From NCBI RefSeq assembly GCF_900114915.1, contig NZ_FOUS01000004.1, positions 62,001 to 126,000 on the forward strand: 64,000 bases of DNA, read 5' to 3'. This stretch comes from Bradyrhizobium sp. Rc3b. Its GTDB lineage: Bacteria; Pseudomonadota; Alphaproteobacteria; Rhizobiales; Xanthobacteraceae. A model generated the notes under the pieces. It had not been told where the DNA came from, did no database searches, and worked only from the letters and a program-made list of their open reading frames with translations. The position numbers and the translations under genes are program-made. Position 1 is the first letter of the stretch, and every line of letters begins with the position of its first letter. This document shows positions 27,498-35,040 of this stretch, in pieces.

Positions 27498-28547
27498 TCA
27501 GTTGATCAGCCGCCCCGCCACCGGCGGCAGGAACCGGTCGTCGAAGATGTCGCCCGCCGTGGGCCGTTTGCGGAATTTGAAGTCCTGGGCGATCTGGTCG
27601 ATCGAGCGCTCCAGGCGCGCGGGCTCGACGCCGCCGAGGCCGTTGCGCTTGACCTCATCGGTCAGGATGTTGTCGACGAGGACGGTGCGCAGGCGCTCCA
27701 GCTCCAGGTCGCGGTCGCCGTCGTCGATGCGGCCCGCGGCCTCGTCCGCCGCACGTGCCGGCTCCCTGATGGTCGCATTGATGCCGGCGATCAAGGCGCG
27801 GAGGAAGCCCTTCACGGCGTCCGGCTTCGCCGCGGCGAAGGCGGGATTGACCACCACGGCGAAGCCATAGGCCTCGCAGCCATAGTCGGCATAACGCAGC
27901 ACGACGAGATCGGCGCCGGGCACGCCGCGGTCGCGCAGGTTCACCGCGGAGAGATAGTTGAAGCCTGCGACGGCATCGACCTGTCCCGCGGACAGGATCG
28001 GCTCGCGGACCGCAGCGCCAATCTTGTGGAATTTGACGCGCGATGCCTTGATGCCGTTCTGCTGCGCCAGCGCCGGCCACAGTCGCATCGACAGATCGCC
28101 GTCGGCAACGCCGACGGTCTTGCCGTCGAGATCGGGCAAGACATGGATGCCGCGGCTCCTGCGCGCGACGATCGCGTAGGGCGCGCGGTTGAACAGCACG
28201 AACGCCGCCTTGACCGGCGCCGAGTCCTCCTTGTCGCGAAGGCGGATCAGCTCGTTGATGTCGACCAGCGCAAGCTCGCTGTCGCCCTTGGCGACGCGTG
28301 CGAGCGCCTCCGGCGATCCGGCTGCACTGTTGAAGGACACGTTGAGACGTTCGGCGCTGAACCTGCCGTCCTTCGCCGCAAGGAAGAACGGCGCCATGCT
28401 CGCGTCCAACGGGCGGTCGAAGGTGAAGTGAATCGCAACGGACGGCGCAGCGGTCTCGGCCGCACTGACATCGCCTGCAACGAGCGTTGCAAGCGAGATC
28501 GAGAGAGCCAGCAGGCAACGGAGGGCGGTCGTCTTGAATCCTGACAT
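27498..28547 (-). CDS. orphan NMT1/SsuA-like substrate-binding protein
   Basis: A 349-residue periplasmic binding protein of the nitrate/sulfonate/riboflavin-precursor (NMT1/THI5-like) class. ATG 28547; the signal peptide ends near SAAE (residue 31). The mature start HFTFDRPLDASMAPFFLAAK and GRFSAERLNVSFN (the SsuA-like first lobe), then DLDGKTVGVADGD, AAVREPILSAGQVDAVAGF and the VPGADLVVLRYADYG hinge are typical. It would hand a small organic ion to an ABC permease, but no permease or ATPase gene lies beside it, so its partner must be elsewhere. Confidence 0.88.
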   Translation of the reverse strand: MSGFKTTALRCLLALSISLATLVAGDVSAAETAAPSVAIHFTFDRPLDASMAPFFLAAKDGRFSAERLNVSFNSAAGSPEALARVAKGDSELALVDINELIRLRDKEDSAPVKAAFVLFNRAPYAIVARRSRGIHVLPDLDGKTVGVADGDLSMRLWPALAQQNGIKASRVKFHKIGAAVREPILSAGQVDAVAGFNYLSAVNLRDRGVPGADLVVLRYADYGCEAYGFAVVVNPAFAAAKPDAVKGFLRALIAGINATIREPARAADEAAGRIDDGDRDLELERLRTVLVDNILTDEVKRNGLGGVEPARLERSIDQIAQDFKFRKRPTAGDIFDDRFLPPVAGRLIN

Positions 28548-28776
28548 CGATTGCGCCGGTTCCGCATTGTTATGGTTTCGTGACGCTTCGCGGCGCCCGG
28601 CTGCGGCCAGTCTCTCCGCGCCAACATGAACGGCAGATGAGCGGCGGTTGCGGCACGATTACGCAACCCCGTTCAGCTTGTGTTGGGGTTGGGGAACCCA
28701 ACTTAGGCTGTGCGGGTTTTAAAGGCATGAGCCTGTCCGCAGGCGTCCATTCCAGGTCCCAAGGAGGGCCCAAGAC

Positions 28777-29145
28777 ATGTTCGAGCGATTCTCCAAGTTT
28801 GCGGGCCGAAAGGCCGTTCTGGCCACCGCCGCGGTGCTGGCGCTGACCGCGCTTGCCCCGACCGCGTCCTATGCAGGCGGCCGTCACTGGCATGGTGGTG
28901 GAGGCGGCGCGGCCGCAGCTGCGGCTTTCGCGGCCATCGGCACCGGTCTTGCCATCGCCGCGACCCGTGACTCCTACGCCTATGACTACGGTCCGGGCTA
29001 TGGCTATTACGGCGGTCCCGCCTATTACAGCGGCCCAGCCTACGGGCCCTATTATGGTCCAGGCCCGAACTTCCAATATCAGCGCTACGGCGGCACCGCT
29101 CCGTCCGAGTTCTGCGGCCAGGGTTACTACCAGAACTGCTACTAG
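28777..29145 (+). CDS. secreted Gly/Tyr-rich small protein
   Basis: A 122-residue protein with an excellent ribosome site (AAGGAGGG) ahead of ATG 28777. The signal peptide (residues 1-34, TAAVLALTALAPTASYA) is followed by HWHGGGGGAAAAAAFAAIG, then a Gly-Tyr-Pro low-complexity segment (GPGYGYYGGPAYYSGPAYGP) and a C-terminal FCGQGYYQNCY with two cysteines. Such proteins are usually envelope-associated and stress-linked; the function is unknown. It has its own terminator at 29170. Confidence 0.85.
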   Translation: MFERFSKFAGRKAVLATAAVLALTALAPTASYAGGRHWHGGGGGAAAAAAFAAIGTGLAIAATRDSYAYDYGPGYGYYGGPAYYSGPAYGPYYGPGPNFQYQRYGGTAPSEFCGQGYYQNCY

Positions 29146-29169
29146 CTCTGGCAGCTGGAGTTCACCATG

Positions 29170-29206
29170 ACAGGCCGTCGCGCTTGCTGCGCCGGCCTGT
29201 TTTTTG
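29170..29206 (+). terminator. intrinsic terminator after the Gly/Tyr-rich gene
   Basis: ACAGGCCG (29170-29177) pairs with CGGCCTGT (29193-29200), followed by TTTTTTG. It is 25 bp past the stop codon at 29145 and faces the plus strand. Confidence 0.85.
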
Positions 29207-29262
29207 CTTTTATTGCCGCGCGTTAACACGCCCGCCATTTGTTTAGAGTAGTTTTGAGTACC

Positions 29263-29667
29263 ATGAGTGATTCGCTTGAGCGGCTATATCTGGCTGTGCT
29301 CGCGGCCAGGGATCTTGATCCGGCAACATCGCGTACGGCCCGGCTGTTTCAGCGCGGGCCCTCGAAAATGGCAAAGAAGCTCGCCGAAGAGGCCATCGAG
29401 GTCGTGATCGACGCCGTCAATGGCGACGCCGACGCCGTGATCCGGGAAAGCGCCGATCTCCTGTACAATCTCACCGTGCTCTGGGCCTCTGCGGGCGTGC
29501 GTCCCGAGGACGTCTGGCGCGAGATGGCGCGGCGGGAAGACATGCTCGGCATCGCCGAGAAGCTGCCGAAATCGTCGATGAAGCTGCCTAAAGTCGCGTC
29601 ACCGCGCGTGGCCGCCAGGCGGCCAATTGTCGCGCTCGAGGGGCGTGCCGCGCGCAAGCGCCACTAA
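29263..29667 (+). CDS. HisE-like phosphoribosyl-ATP pyrophosphohydrolase
   Basis: A 134-residue protein of the all-alpha NTP-pyrophosphatase (MazG/HisE) fold. ATG 29263; an upstream TTG is in frame but unlikely. HisE features are TARLFQRGPSKMAKKLAEEA (about residues 28-47) followed by EVVIDA and ESADLLYNLTVLW, containing the EE-x3-E and E-x2-D metal-binding pattern. HisE converts PR-ATP to PR-AMP in histidine synthesis, but no his gene is near, and a basic tail of about 35 residues (KVASPRVAARRP) extends it. It may be a second copy or a house-cleaning nucleotide hydrolase. Confidence 0.82.
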   Translation: MSDSLERLYLAVLAARDLDPATSRTARLFQRGPSKMAKKLAEEAIEVVIDAVNGDADAVIRESADLLYNLTVLWASAGVRPEDVWREMARREDMLGIAEKLPKSSMKLPKVASPRVAARRPIVALEGRAARKRH

Positions 29668-29766
29668 AGCGCGATGGGATCGCGGTGAATGGTTCATCGC
29701 GCTTTAGCCTCTTGTTTGAGCATGATCTTTCCGGAAAACCGCCGCACACTTTTCCGGATCATGCTC
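29665..29766. repeat. paired dispersed palindromes after hisE-like gene
   Basis: Two hairpins in series. TAAAGCGCGATG (29665-29676) pairs perfectly with CATCGCGCTTTA (29695-29706); its TAA is the stop codon of the preceding gene. Then GAGCATGATCTTTCCGGAAAA with TTTTCCGGATCATGCTC (29718-29766) is a copy of the GAGCATGATC family seen also at 30415 and 45871, and in short form at 57574. Confidence 0.85.
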
Positions 29767-29833
29767 GAAACGTCATAATTCGCCTCAATCTCGGCATGGA
29801 CAAATCCGCCCCATGGTGCTTCATCGCGGCGCC

Positions 29834-30415
29834 ATGCTGAAACGTATCTACGACTGGTGCATCGACGCCGCTCACAAGCCCTACGCGCTCTGGATTATGG
29901 GAGCGGTGTCTTTCGCCGAAAGCTCCTTCTTTCCGGTGCCGCCGGATGTGATGCTGATCCCGATGTCGCTGGCGCGCCCGCAGCGCGCCTGGCTCTACGC
30001 GGCCGTCTGCACCATCACCTCGGTGCTCGGCGGCATTCTGGGCTACGCCATCGGCGCGCTGCTGTTCGACTCGGTCGGTCATTGGCTGATCCAGGTCTAC
30101 GGCCTCGGCGACAAGGTCGACGCCTTCCGTGCCTCCTATGCGGAGTGGGGCGCGGTGATCATCCTGCTCAAGGGTTTGACGCCGATCCCCTACAAGCTCG
30201 TCACGATCACCTCGGGCTTTGCTGGCTACAATATTCTGTTGTTCACGATCTGCTCGATCGTCGCGCGCGGCGGACGCTTCTTCGTCGTTGCGATCCTGCT
30301 CAACCGTTATGGCGACTGGATCCGGCACAAGCTCGAAGAGCGTCTTGGATTGTGGGTGGCGATCGGTGCTGCGCTGCTGGTGCTCGGCTTCGTGGTGGCG
30401 ATCAAGCTGATCTAG
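29834..30415 (+). CDS. YqaA/DedA-family membrane protein
   Basis: A 193-residue inner-membrane protein from ATG 29834 (MLKRIYDWCIDAAHKPYALW). The SNARE-associated/DedA domain shows AVSFAESSFFPVPPDVMLIP, where the Glu and the Pro pair are family marks, then VLGGILGYAIGALLFDSVGH and LKGLTPIPYKLVTITSGFAG, which matches the F/LxR-x-xPxxxK-like re-entrant loop. The C-terminus has a further helix and a charged loop (RYGDWIRHKLEERLG). DedA proteins affect membrane lipid flipping and envelope homeostasis. Its TAG stop overlaps a dispersed palindrome by one base. Confidence 0.9.
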   Translation: MLKRIYDWCIDAAHKPYALWIMGAVSFAESSFFPVPPDVMLIPMSLARPQRAWLYAAVCTITSVLGGILGYAIGALLFDSVGHWLIQVYGLGDKVDAFRASYAEWGAVIILLKGLTPIPYKLVTITSGFAGYNILLFTICSIVARGGRFFVVAILLNRYGDWIRHKLEERLGLWVAIGAALLVLGFVVAIKLI

Positions 30416-30463
30416 AGCATGATCCGGAAAAGTGTGAAGCTGTTTTCCGAGAAGATCATGCTC
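30415..30463. repeat. dispersed palindrome, GAGCATGATC family
   Basis: GAGCATGATCCGGAAAAGTG pairs with TTTTCCGAGAAGATCATGCTC. The first G is also the last base of the TAG stop codon of the DedA-like gene. Confidence 0.88.
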
Positions 30464-30515
30464 ACTTGGTAACCCGCGCTTTGCCGCCGGGCCGGGTTCG
30501 GCTACGGTTGCCGCC

Positions 30516-31055
30516 ATGATGGTTCGATCCGGCAATCCGGCCTTGCGGCTCGGGACGCTGATATCAGCAGTGCTGCTGGTCCTGCTCGGTGCCGCCGGGA
30601 CCGGATGGCCGCAATCCGCTCCGCCGGCGCTTGGCTTGCAGGAGCAGGGGCCGCAGGCTGCGCCTCAGCCGTCGACACCCGCTCCATCGGCGCCGCCGGC
30701 GGCAGCGGAAAATCCCGGGCTGATCAATGAAATGGGCAAGCTGTTCGACAAGCTGCCCTCGATCCTGCCGCCGATCAAAAGCCCGAACGAGACCATGAAC
30801 GATCTGTCGCGGCTGGCGAAGCCCTCGACCATGGTGTCGGGCCGGGTGGCCTGTCCGGCCTCGTCCAACGGTGCGCCCGATTGCAAGCAGGCCGCCGACC
30901 AGCTCTGCCAGAGCAAGGGTTACAAGGACGGCAAGAGCCTGAATGCCGACTCCGCGGAAAAATGCTCGGCCAAGGTCCTGATTCCCGGCAGGGCTCGCAA
31001 GCCGGACGACTGCCGCACCGATACTTTCGTGACCAGCGCGCTGTGCCAGAACTAA
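30516..31055 (+). CDS. secreted Pro-rich, Cys-rich protein, uncharacterised
   Basis: A 179-residue protein with two possible ATG starts (30516, 30519) before a signal peptide (LISAVLLVLLGAAGTGWPQS). A Pro/Ala/Gln-rich stretch (about residues 35-65, PQPSTPAPSAPPAAAE) leads to a region with six cysteines (VACPA, DCKQA, LCQSK, KCSAK, DCRTD, LCQN), probably disulphide-bonded in the periplasm. No domain is recognised. The aspartate ammonia-lyase gene starts 29 bp after it, so cotranscription is likely. Confidence 0.8.
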   Translation: MMVRSGNPALRLGTLISAVLLVLLGAAGTGWPQSAPPALGLQEQGPQAAPQPSTPAPSAPPAAAENPGLINEMGKLFDKLPSILPPIKSPNETMNDLSRLAKPSTMVSGRVACPASSNGAPDCKQAADQLCQSKGYKDGKSLNADSAEKCSAKVLIPGRARKPDDCRTDTFVTSALCQN

Positions 31056-31084
31056 AGGACGTCGCGCAGCAACAAGGAGCGCCC

Positions 31085-32485
31085 ATGAGCCGTACGGAGC
31101 AGGACTTCCTCGGACAGCGTGAGATCGCCGACGACATCTATTACGGCGTCCAGACCATCCGGGGTAAGGAAAACTTCCACATCACCGGCATTCCGATGAA
31201 CCAGGAGCCTTACTTCGTGAAGGCGCTCGGTTACGTCAAGAAGGCAGCCGCCATGGCCAATCGCGATCTCGGCGCGATCGATGCCAAGGTCGCGGACGCG
31301 ATCATCCTCGGCTGCGATCGCGTCATCGCCGGCGACATGATGGACCAGTTCGTCACCGACTTCATCCAGGGCGGCGCCGGCACCTCCACCAACATGAACG
31401 CCAACGAGGTGATCGCGAACCTCGCGCTGGAATCGCTCGGCTTCGGCAAGGGCGACTATCAGCACGTCAGCCCGAACGATCACGTCAATTACGGTCAGTC
31501 GACCAACGACACCTATCCGACCGCCTTTCGTCTCGCGCTGATCCTGCGGCTCGAGAGCTACATGACCGCGCTGCGTCAGCTCCAGGAAGCTTTCTTCGCC
31601 AAGGGTCGCGAGTTCGACCGCGTGCTGAAGATGGGCCGCACGCATCTGCAGGATGCCGTGCCGATGTCGCTCGGGGCCGAATTCCGGGGCTGGGGCACCA
31701 CGATCGGTGAGGAGGTCGACCGCATCTCGGAAGCGCGTGCGCTGCTGCGCGAGATCAATCTCGGCGCCACCGCGATCGGCACCTCCGTCACGGCTGCGGT
31801 CGGCTATCCCAAGCTCGCGGTCCGGCACCTCAGCGCGCTGACCGGCGTCGACTTCATTCTCGCCGGCGATCTCGTCGAGGCGACCTCCGACACCGGCGCC
31901 TATGTGCAGCTCTCGGGTGTGTTGAAGCGCACCGCGAGCAAGCTGACCAAGATCTGCAATGACATCCGCCTGCTCGCCTCCGGCCCGCGTGCCGGCTTCA
32001 ACGAGATCAACCTGCCGCAGCTGCAGCCGGGCTCCTCGATCATGCCCGGCAAGGTCAATCCTGTCATCCCGGAGGTCGTCAACCAGACCAGCTTCCTCGT
32101 TATCGGGCTCGACACCACGGTGACGCTCGCGGCATCCGCCGGCCAGCTCCAGCTCAACGTGATGGAGCCGGTGATCTCGTTCGCGTTGTTCTTCTCGATC
32201 CGCACCATGGAGCGCGCGGTCAACAGCCTGCGCGAGAATTGCGTGGTCGGCATCACCGCCAACGAGGAGCACACCCGCAACATGGTGCTGAACTCGCTCG
32301 GCATCGTCACGGTGCTGAAGCCGCTGCTCGGCTACAAGCAATGCGCCGAGATCGCGCGCGAGGGCTACAAGAGCGGCAAGTCGCTCCACCAGATCGTGGT
32401 GACCGAACGCAAGCTGCTGACGCAGGAGAAGTGGGACGAGATGTTCTCGTTCGAGCGGCTGATCAATCCGGATATGATCGGGTAG
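31085..32485 (+). CDS. aspA: aspartate ammonia-lyase
   Basis: A 466-residue member of the class II fumarase/aspartase family, typical for AspA. ATG 31085 follows AAGGAGC. It opens MSRTEQDFLGQREIADDIYY and contains GTSTNMNANEVIAN, NDHVNYGQSTNDTYPTA and the signature loop GSSIMPGKVNP at residues 316-326 with the catalytic Ser. It reversibly converts L-aspartate to fumarate and ammonia. AspA and fumarase share these motifs; the sequence FLGQREIADDIYYGVQTIR favours AspA. Confidence 0.94.
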   Translation: MSRTEQDFLGQREIADDIYYGVQTIRGKENFHITGIPMNQEPYFVKALGYVKKAAAMANRDLGAIDAKVADAIILGCDRVIAGDMMDQFVTDFIQGGAGTSTNMNANEVIANLALESLGFGKGDYQHVSPNDHVNYGQSTNDTYPTAFRLALILRLESYMTALRQLQEAFFAKGREFDRVLKMGRTHLQDAVPMSLGAEFRGWGTTIGEEVDRISEARALLREINLGATAIGTSVTAAVGYPKLAVRHLSALTGVDFILAGDLVEATSDTGAYVQLSGVLKRTASKLTKICNDIRLLASGPRAGFNEINLPQLQPGSSIMPGKVNPVIPEVVNQTSFLVIGLDTTVTLAASAGQLQLNVMEPVISFALFFSIRTMERAVNSLRENCVVGITANEEHTRNMVLNSLGIVTVLKPLLGYKQCAEIAREGYKSGKSLHQIVVTERKLLTQEKWDEMFSFERLINPDMIG

Positions 32486-32502
32486 GAGCAGCTCTCGCCT
32501 CT

Positions 32503-32609
32503 CGTCATTCCGGGGCGCGCGGAAGCGCGAACCCGGAATCCATTCTACCATTCGCGCTGACGCCCGATGGATTCCGGGTTCGCGCCAAGAGGCGCGCCCC
32601 GGAATGAGG
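32503..32609. repeat. dispersed inverted repeat, GTCATTCCGGGGCG family
   Basis: CGTCATTCCGGGGCGCGCGG pairs with GGCGCGCCCCGGAATGAG at the right end, and GAACCCGGAATCCAT pairs with ATGGATTCCGGGTTC inside. Related to 15725-15799. It follows aspA by 18 bp. Confidence 0.82.
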
Positions 32610-32674
32610 AGAGGCGAATTCCGCTGCTTGGAAATTGCTGCCCAGGCATCCGCTCCGGCGACAAAACGCAATAC

Positions 32675-32703
32675 TTGACAGTGGAAAGATTGCCTTGTTG
32701 GTA
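32675..32703 (+). promoter_or_regulatory. candidate promoter for nitronate monooxygenase gene
   Basis: TTGACA (32675-32680), 17-base spacer, then TTGGTA (32698-32703); the -10 match is poor. It lies 47 bp upstream of the ATG, after the repeat, where a promoter is expected. Confidence 0.35.
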
Positions 32704-32749
32704 TGGCGGTCAACCTTCCATTGACTTGCCAACAGAGGATCGTCCCGCA

Positions 32750-33718
32750 ATGTCCATGCCTGCCTTGTTCAAAGGACGCCTGTCGATCCCCGTGATCGGC
32801 TCGCCGCTCTTCATCATCTCGGTGCCCGATCTGGTAATCGCGCAGTGCAAGGCGGGGGTGGTCGGCTCGTTTCCGTCGCTGAACGCGCGGCCGCCGGAGC
32901 TGCTCGACGAATGGCTGGCGCGGATCACCGAGGAGCTCGCGGCCTACGACCGCGCCCATCCCGACAAGCCGTCGGCGCCGTTTGCGGTCAACCAGATCGT
33001 GCACAAGTCGAACAACCGGCTCGATCACGACATGCAGCTCTGCGCCAAGTACAAGGTGCCGATGATCATCTCCTCGCTCGGCGCGCGCGAGGAGCTGAAC
33101 CAGGCCGTGCACGGCTGGGGCGGCATTGTCTTCCACGACGTGATCAACCAGAAATTCGCCCACAAGGCGATCGAGAAGGGCGCCGATGGCCTGATCCTGG
33201 TCGCGGCCGGCGCCGGCGGCCATGCCGGCACCATTTCGCCGCTGGCTTTCGTCGCCGAGACACGAAAATGGTTCGATGGCCCGATCGCGCTGTCGGGGGC
33301 GATCGGCAACGGCAAGGCGATCCGCGCCGCGCGCATCTTGGGGGCCGACTTCGCCTATATCGGTTCGGCCTTCATCGCGACCAAGGAAGCCAACGCGGTG
33401 GAGAAGTACAAGGAGATGATCGCGGGATCGACCGCCGACGACATCGTCTATTCCAACCTCTTCACCGGAGTGCACGGCAATTATCTGAAACCCTCGATCC
33501 TCGCCGCCGGCATGGATCCGGAAAACCTGCCGACCTCCGATCCCTCCAAGATGAATTTCGGGACCGACGCTTCCGGCGAGCGCGCCAAGCCGAAGGCCTG
33601 GAAGGAAATCTGGGGCTCGGGCCAGGGCATCGGCAGCGTCGAGGCCATCCTGCCCGCCGCCGAATTGATCGCGCGCTTCAAGAAGGAATACGACGAGGCG
33701 ATCGATCCGCCGTTGTAA
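32750..33718 (+). CDS. nitronate monooxygenase family flavoprotein
   Basis: A 322-residue FMN-dependent TIM-barrel of the nitronate monooxygenase (2-nitropropane dioxygenase) family, cytoplasmic. ATG 32750 opens MSMPALFKGRLSIPVIGSPL. Family elements are the N-terminal PVIGSPLFIISVPDL strand, GVVGSFPSLNAR, VNQIVHKSNNR, the FMN-phosphate region ADGLILVAAGAGGHAG and ALSGAIGNGKAIRAA, and GADFAYIGSAFIATKE near the end. The real substrate may be a nitronate, or an enoyl or keto compound. It is paralogous to the gene at 36727. Confidence 0.9.
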   Translation: MSMPALFKGRLSIPVIGSPLFIISVPDLVIAQCKAGVVGSFPSLNARPPELLDEWLARITEELAAYDRAHPDKPSAPFAVNQIVHKSNNRLDHDMQLCAKYKVPMIISSLGAREELNQAVHGWGGIVFHDVINQKFAHKAIEKGADGLILVAAGAGGHAGTISPLAFVAETRKWFDGPIALSGAIGNGKAIRAARILGADFAYIGSAFIATKEANAVEKYKEMIAGSTADDIVYSNLFTGVHGNYLKPSILAAGMDPENLPTSDPSKMNFGTDASGERAKPKAWKEIWGSGQGIGSVEAILPAAELIARFKKEYDEAIDPPL

Positions 33719-33751
33719 GCGGCGGTTATCGTAGCGCGCGAATCCCTCATC

Positions 33752-33884
33752 CGTCGTCCCGGACAAGCGAAGCGCAGATATGGGACCCATAACCACAGGG
33801 AGCAGTTTGGCGAAGACTCGTAGTAAGTCTCGCGTCAAAACTTCTTCCTGGGGTTATGGGTCCCTGCTTTCGCAGGGACGACAC
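33752..33884. repeat. dispersed inverted repeat, CGTCCC ... ATGGGTCCC family
   Basis: GTCGTCCCGGACAAGCGAAG at the left and CGCAGGGACGAC at the right are the outer arms; TATGGGACCCATAACC and GGGGTTATGGGTCCC are inner arms. It sits between the monooxygenase and thioesterase genes and fills most of that 210-bp gap. Confidence 0.75.
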
Positions 33885-33928
33885 TTTTTGCTGAATTCCG
33901 ATTGTCCAAGCCAACAGAGATTTGAGCG

Positions 33929-34708
33929 ATGCCCCCCATCTACCGCGTCGACGGCAACAGCGTCGTCACCAGCCCGGATGCCGCCGGTCCCTGGGACCGG
34001 GGCATGCAGCACGGCTCGGCGCCGGCGTCGCTGGTGACATGGGCGGCCGAGCGCATTCCGACGCCTGCTCCGATGGATATCGCGCGCGTCACCATCGATC
34101 TCATGCGCCCGGTGCCGGTGGCGCCGCTGACGATTGAGACTGAGGTCTTGCGTGAGGGCCGCAAGATTCAGCTCTGCGAAATCAAGCTGCTCGCCGACGG
34201 TGTGCAGGTCGTCGGCGCCACCGTGCTCAAGATCAGGCGCCAGGCGCTGTCGTTGCCCGACGACGTCAAGGCGCTGCCGGTGACGCTGCCCATGCCGGAG
34301 GACTCGCTGGCCGAGGATGGCCACGCCGCCACCAGCCCGTTCGTGCGTTCGGTCTCGATGCGCGCCGCGCGCGGCCGCTTCGGCCAGGCCGGCGCCGGCG
34401 CGATCTGGTTTCGCGTCGACCATCCGCTGATTGCCGGCGAAGCAATCTCACAGGCCATGCGTGCCGTGGTCGCCGCCGATTTCTCCAACGGCACCGCCTC
34501 GACGCTCGACTTCCGCGCCTGGACCTACATCAACGCCGATCTCACCGTGAACTTTTCGCGCCAGCCCATCGGTGATTGGATTCTGCTCGACGGCGATTCC
34601 TGGATCGGCCCCGACGGCGCGGGGCTCGCGATGTCGCGGCTGGCGGACCGGCAAGGCTATTTCGGCCGCGCGGTGCAGAGCCTGGTGATCGAGAAGCGGC
34701 AAGCGTGA
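33929..34708 (+). CDS. TesB-like double-hotdog acyl-CoA thioesterase
   Basis: A 259-residue protein resembling two tandem hotdog units of the TesB/thioesterase-like type. ATG 33929 opens MPPIYRVDGNSVVTSPDAAG. The first unit contains GMQHGSAPASLVTWAAERIP and VTIDLMRPVPVAPLTIETEV (the 'R-P-V' strand of the family); the second contains AADFSNGTASTLDFRAWTYI (a D-x6-S-like element) and GDWILLDGDSWIGPDGAGLA. It hydrolyses acyl-CoA or a related thioester. A monooxygenase gene lies upstream and an acyl-CoA ligase gene downstream on the opposite strand, which suggests shared acid metabolism. Confidence 0.85.
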   Translation: MPPIYRVDGNSVVTSPDAAGPWDRGMQHGSAPASLVTWAAERIPTPAPMDIARVTIDLMRPVPVAPLTIETEVLREGRKIQLCEIKLLADGVQVVGATVLKIRRQALSLPDDVKALPVTLPMPEDSLAEDGHAATSPFVRSVSMRAARGRFGQAGAGAIWFRVDHPLIAGEAISQAMRAVVAADFSNGTASTLDFRAWTYINADLTVNFSRQPIGDWILLDGDSWIGPDGAGLAMSRLADRQGYFGRAVQSLVIEKRQA

Positions 34709-34741
34709 CGGCGGGGCCGCGATGGCTCCTTCCGAATGAAC

Positions 34742-34799
34742 GGCAGGCTTCCGCCGCCGCGGAAGGGATGTTTGGTCGTGTCGACCAGAGCATCCTGCC
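34742..34799. other. compact three-stem foldable element
   Basis: An outer stem GGCAGG (34742-34747) / CCTGCC (34794-34799) encloses two hairpins: CTTCCG (34748-34753) / CGGAAG (34760-34765), and TGGTCG (34773-34778) / CGACCA (34782-34787), the last extendable by two pairs. That is a three-way junction in 58 bases, right after the stop of the minus-strand micro-ORF at 34803. It could be a structured RNA or the 3' end of that transcript. Chance is possible in GC-rich DNA. Confidence 0.4.
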
Positions 34800-34802
34800 A
34801 GT

Positions 34803-34901
34803 TCACATTCCGTAGAAGATCTTGATCTCCCACAGCACCACGATGATAGCCGTGATCAACGTGACCGCGGCGACTGCACTTTCCAGGGAAGCGACTCGCA
34901 T
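34803..34901 (-). CDS. 32-residue single-pass membrane micro-protein
   Basis: A 32-codon frame from ATG 34901 with GGAG six bases upstream (GGAGTAAGACATG), too short for usual gene finders. The product starts MRVASLESAVAAV, continues TLITAIIVVLW and ends EIKIFYGM. It is a nearly perfect single transmembrane helix with a short polar N-end and a Lys-containing C-end. Codons are mostly G/C-ending, as in the neighbours. It lies on the strand of the acyl-CoA ligase and 33 bp past a second micro-ORF. Function unknown; similar-sized membrane micro-proteins often modulate transporters or stress responses. Confidence 0.55.
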   Translation of the reverse strand: MRVASLESAVAAVTLITAIIVVLWEIKIFYGM

Positions 34902-34933
34902 GTCTTACTCCGCTTCCCAGCCCCATCAGCGGT

Positions 34934-35020
34934 CTAGGTGATTCCCTGATTCGCCTGCAATCGGGCGGCCATCGCCGGCGCATACTCCGTTGCTTGTTGT
35001 GGTGCCGGGGCCACAATCAC
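34934..35020 (-). CDS. 28-residue micro-ORF after the acyl-CoA ligase
   Basis: A 28-codon frame starting at GTG 35020 (second GTG at 35014) and ending at TAG 34934. The product starts MIVAPAPQQATEYA and ends ARLQANQGIT, a composition that looks coding, but the start has only a weak GGGA upstream. The frame is also open into the end of the ligase gene. The palindrome GGGGTAATTACCCC (35034-35047) overlaps the ligase stop just upstream. It may be a small peptide or only an untranslated spacer. Confidence 0.3.
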   Translation of the reverse strand: MIVAPAPQQATEYAPAMAARLQANQGIT

Positions 35021-35040
35021 ACCGTAAAATCCCGGGGTAA

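Noticed and set aside
28660..28720. GTTGGG/CCCAAC hairpin in the leader of the Gly/Tyr-rich gene, considered as a riboswitch
   Set aside because: A single short hairpin without an anti-terminator partner or conserved core; nothing beyond an ordinary leader structure.
30881..31084. An N-terminal extension of AspA through the upstream cysteine-rich gene
   Set aside because: The open frame continues upstream, but AspA homology begins exactly at ATG 31085 with its own AAGGAGC site.
31052..33838. A 928-codon minus frame across aspA and the nitronate monooxygenase gene
   Set aside because: Shadow of two clearly recognisable plus-strand enzymes; no domains seen.
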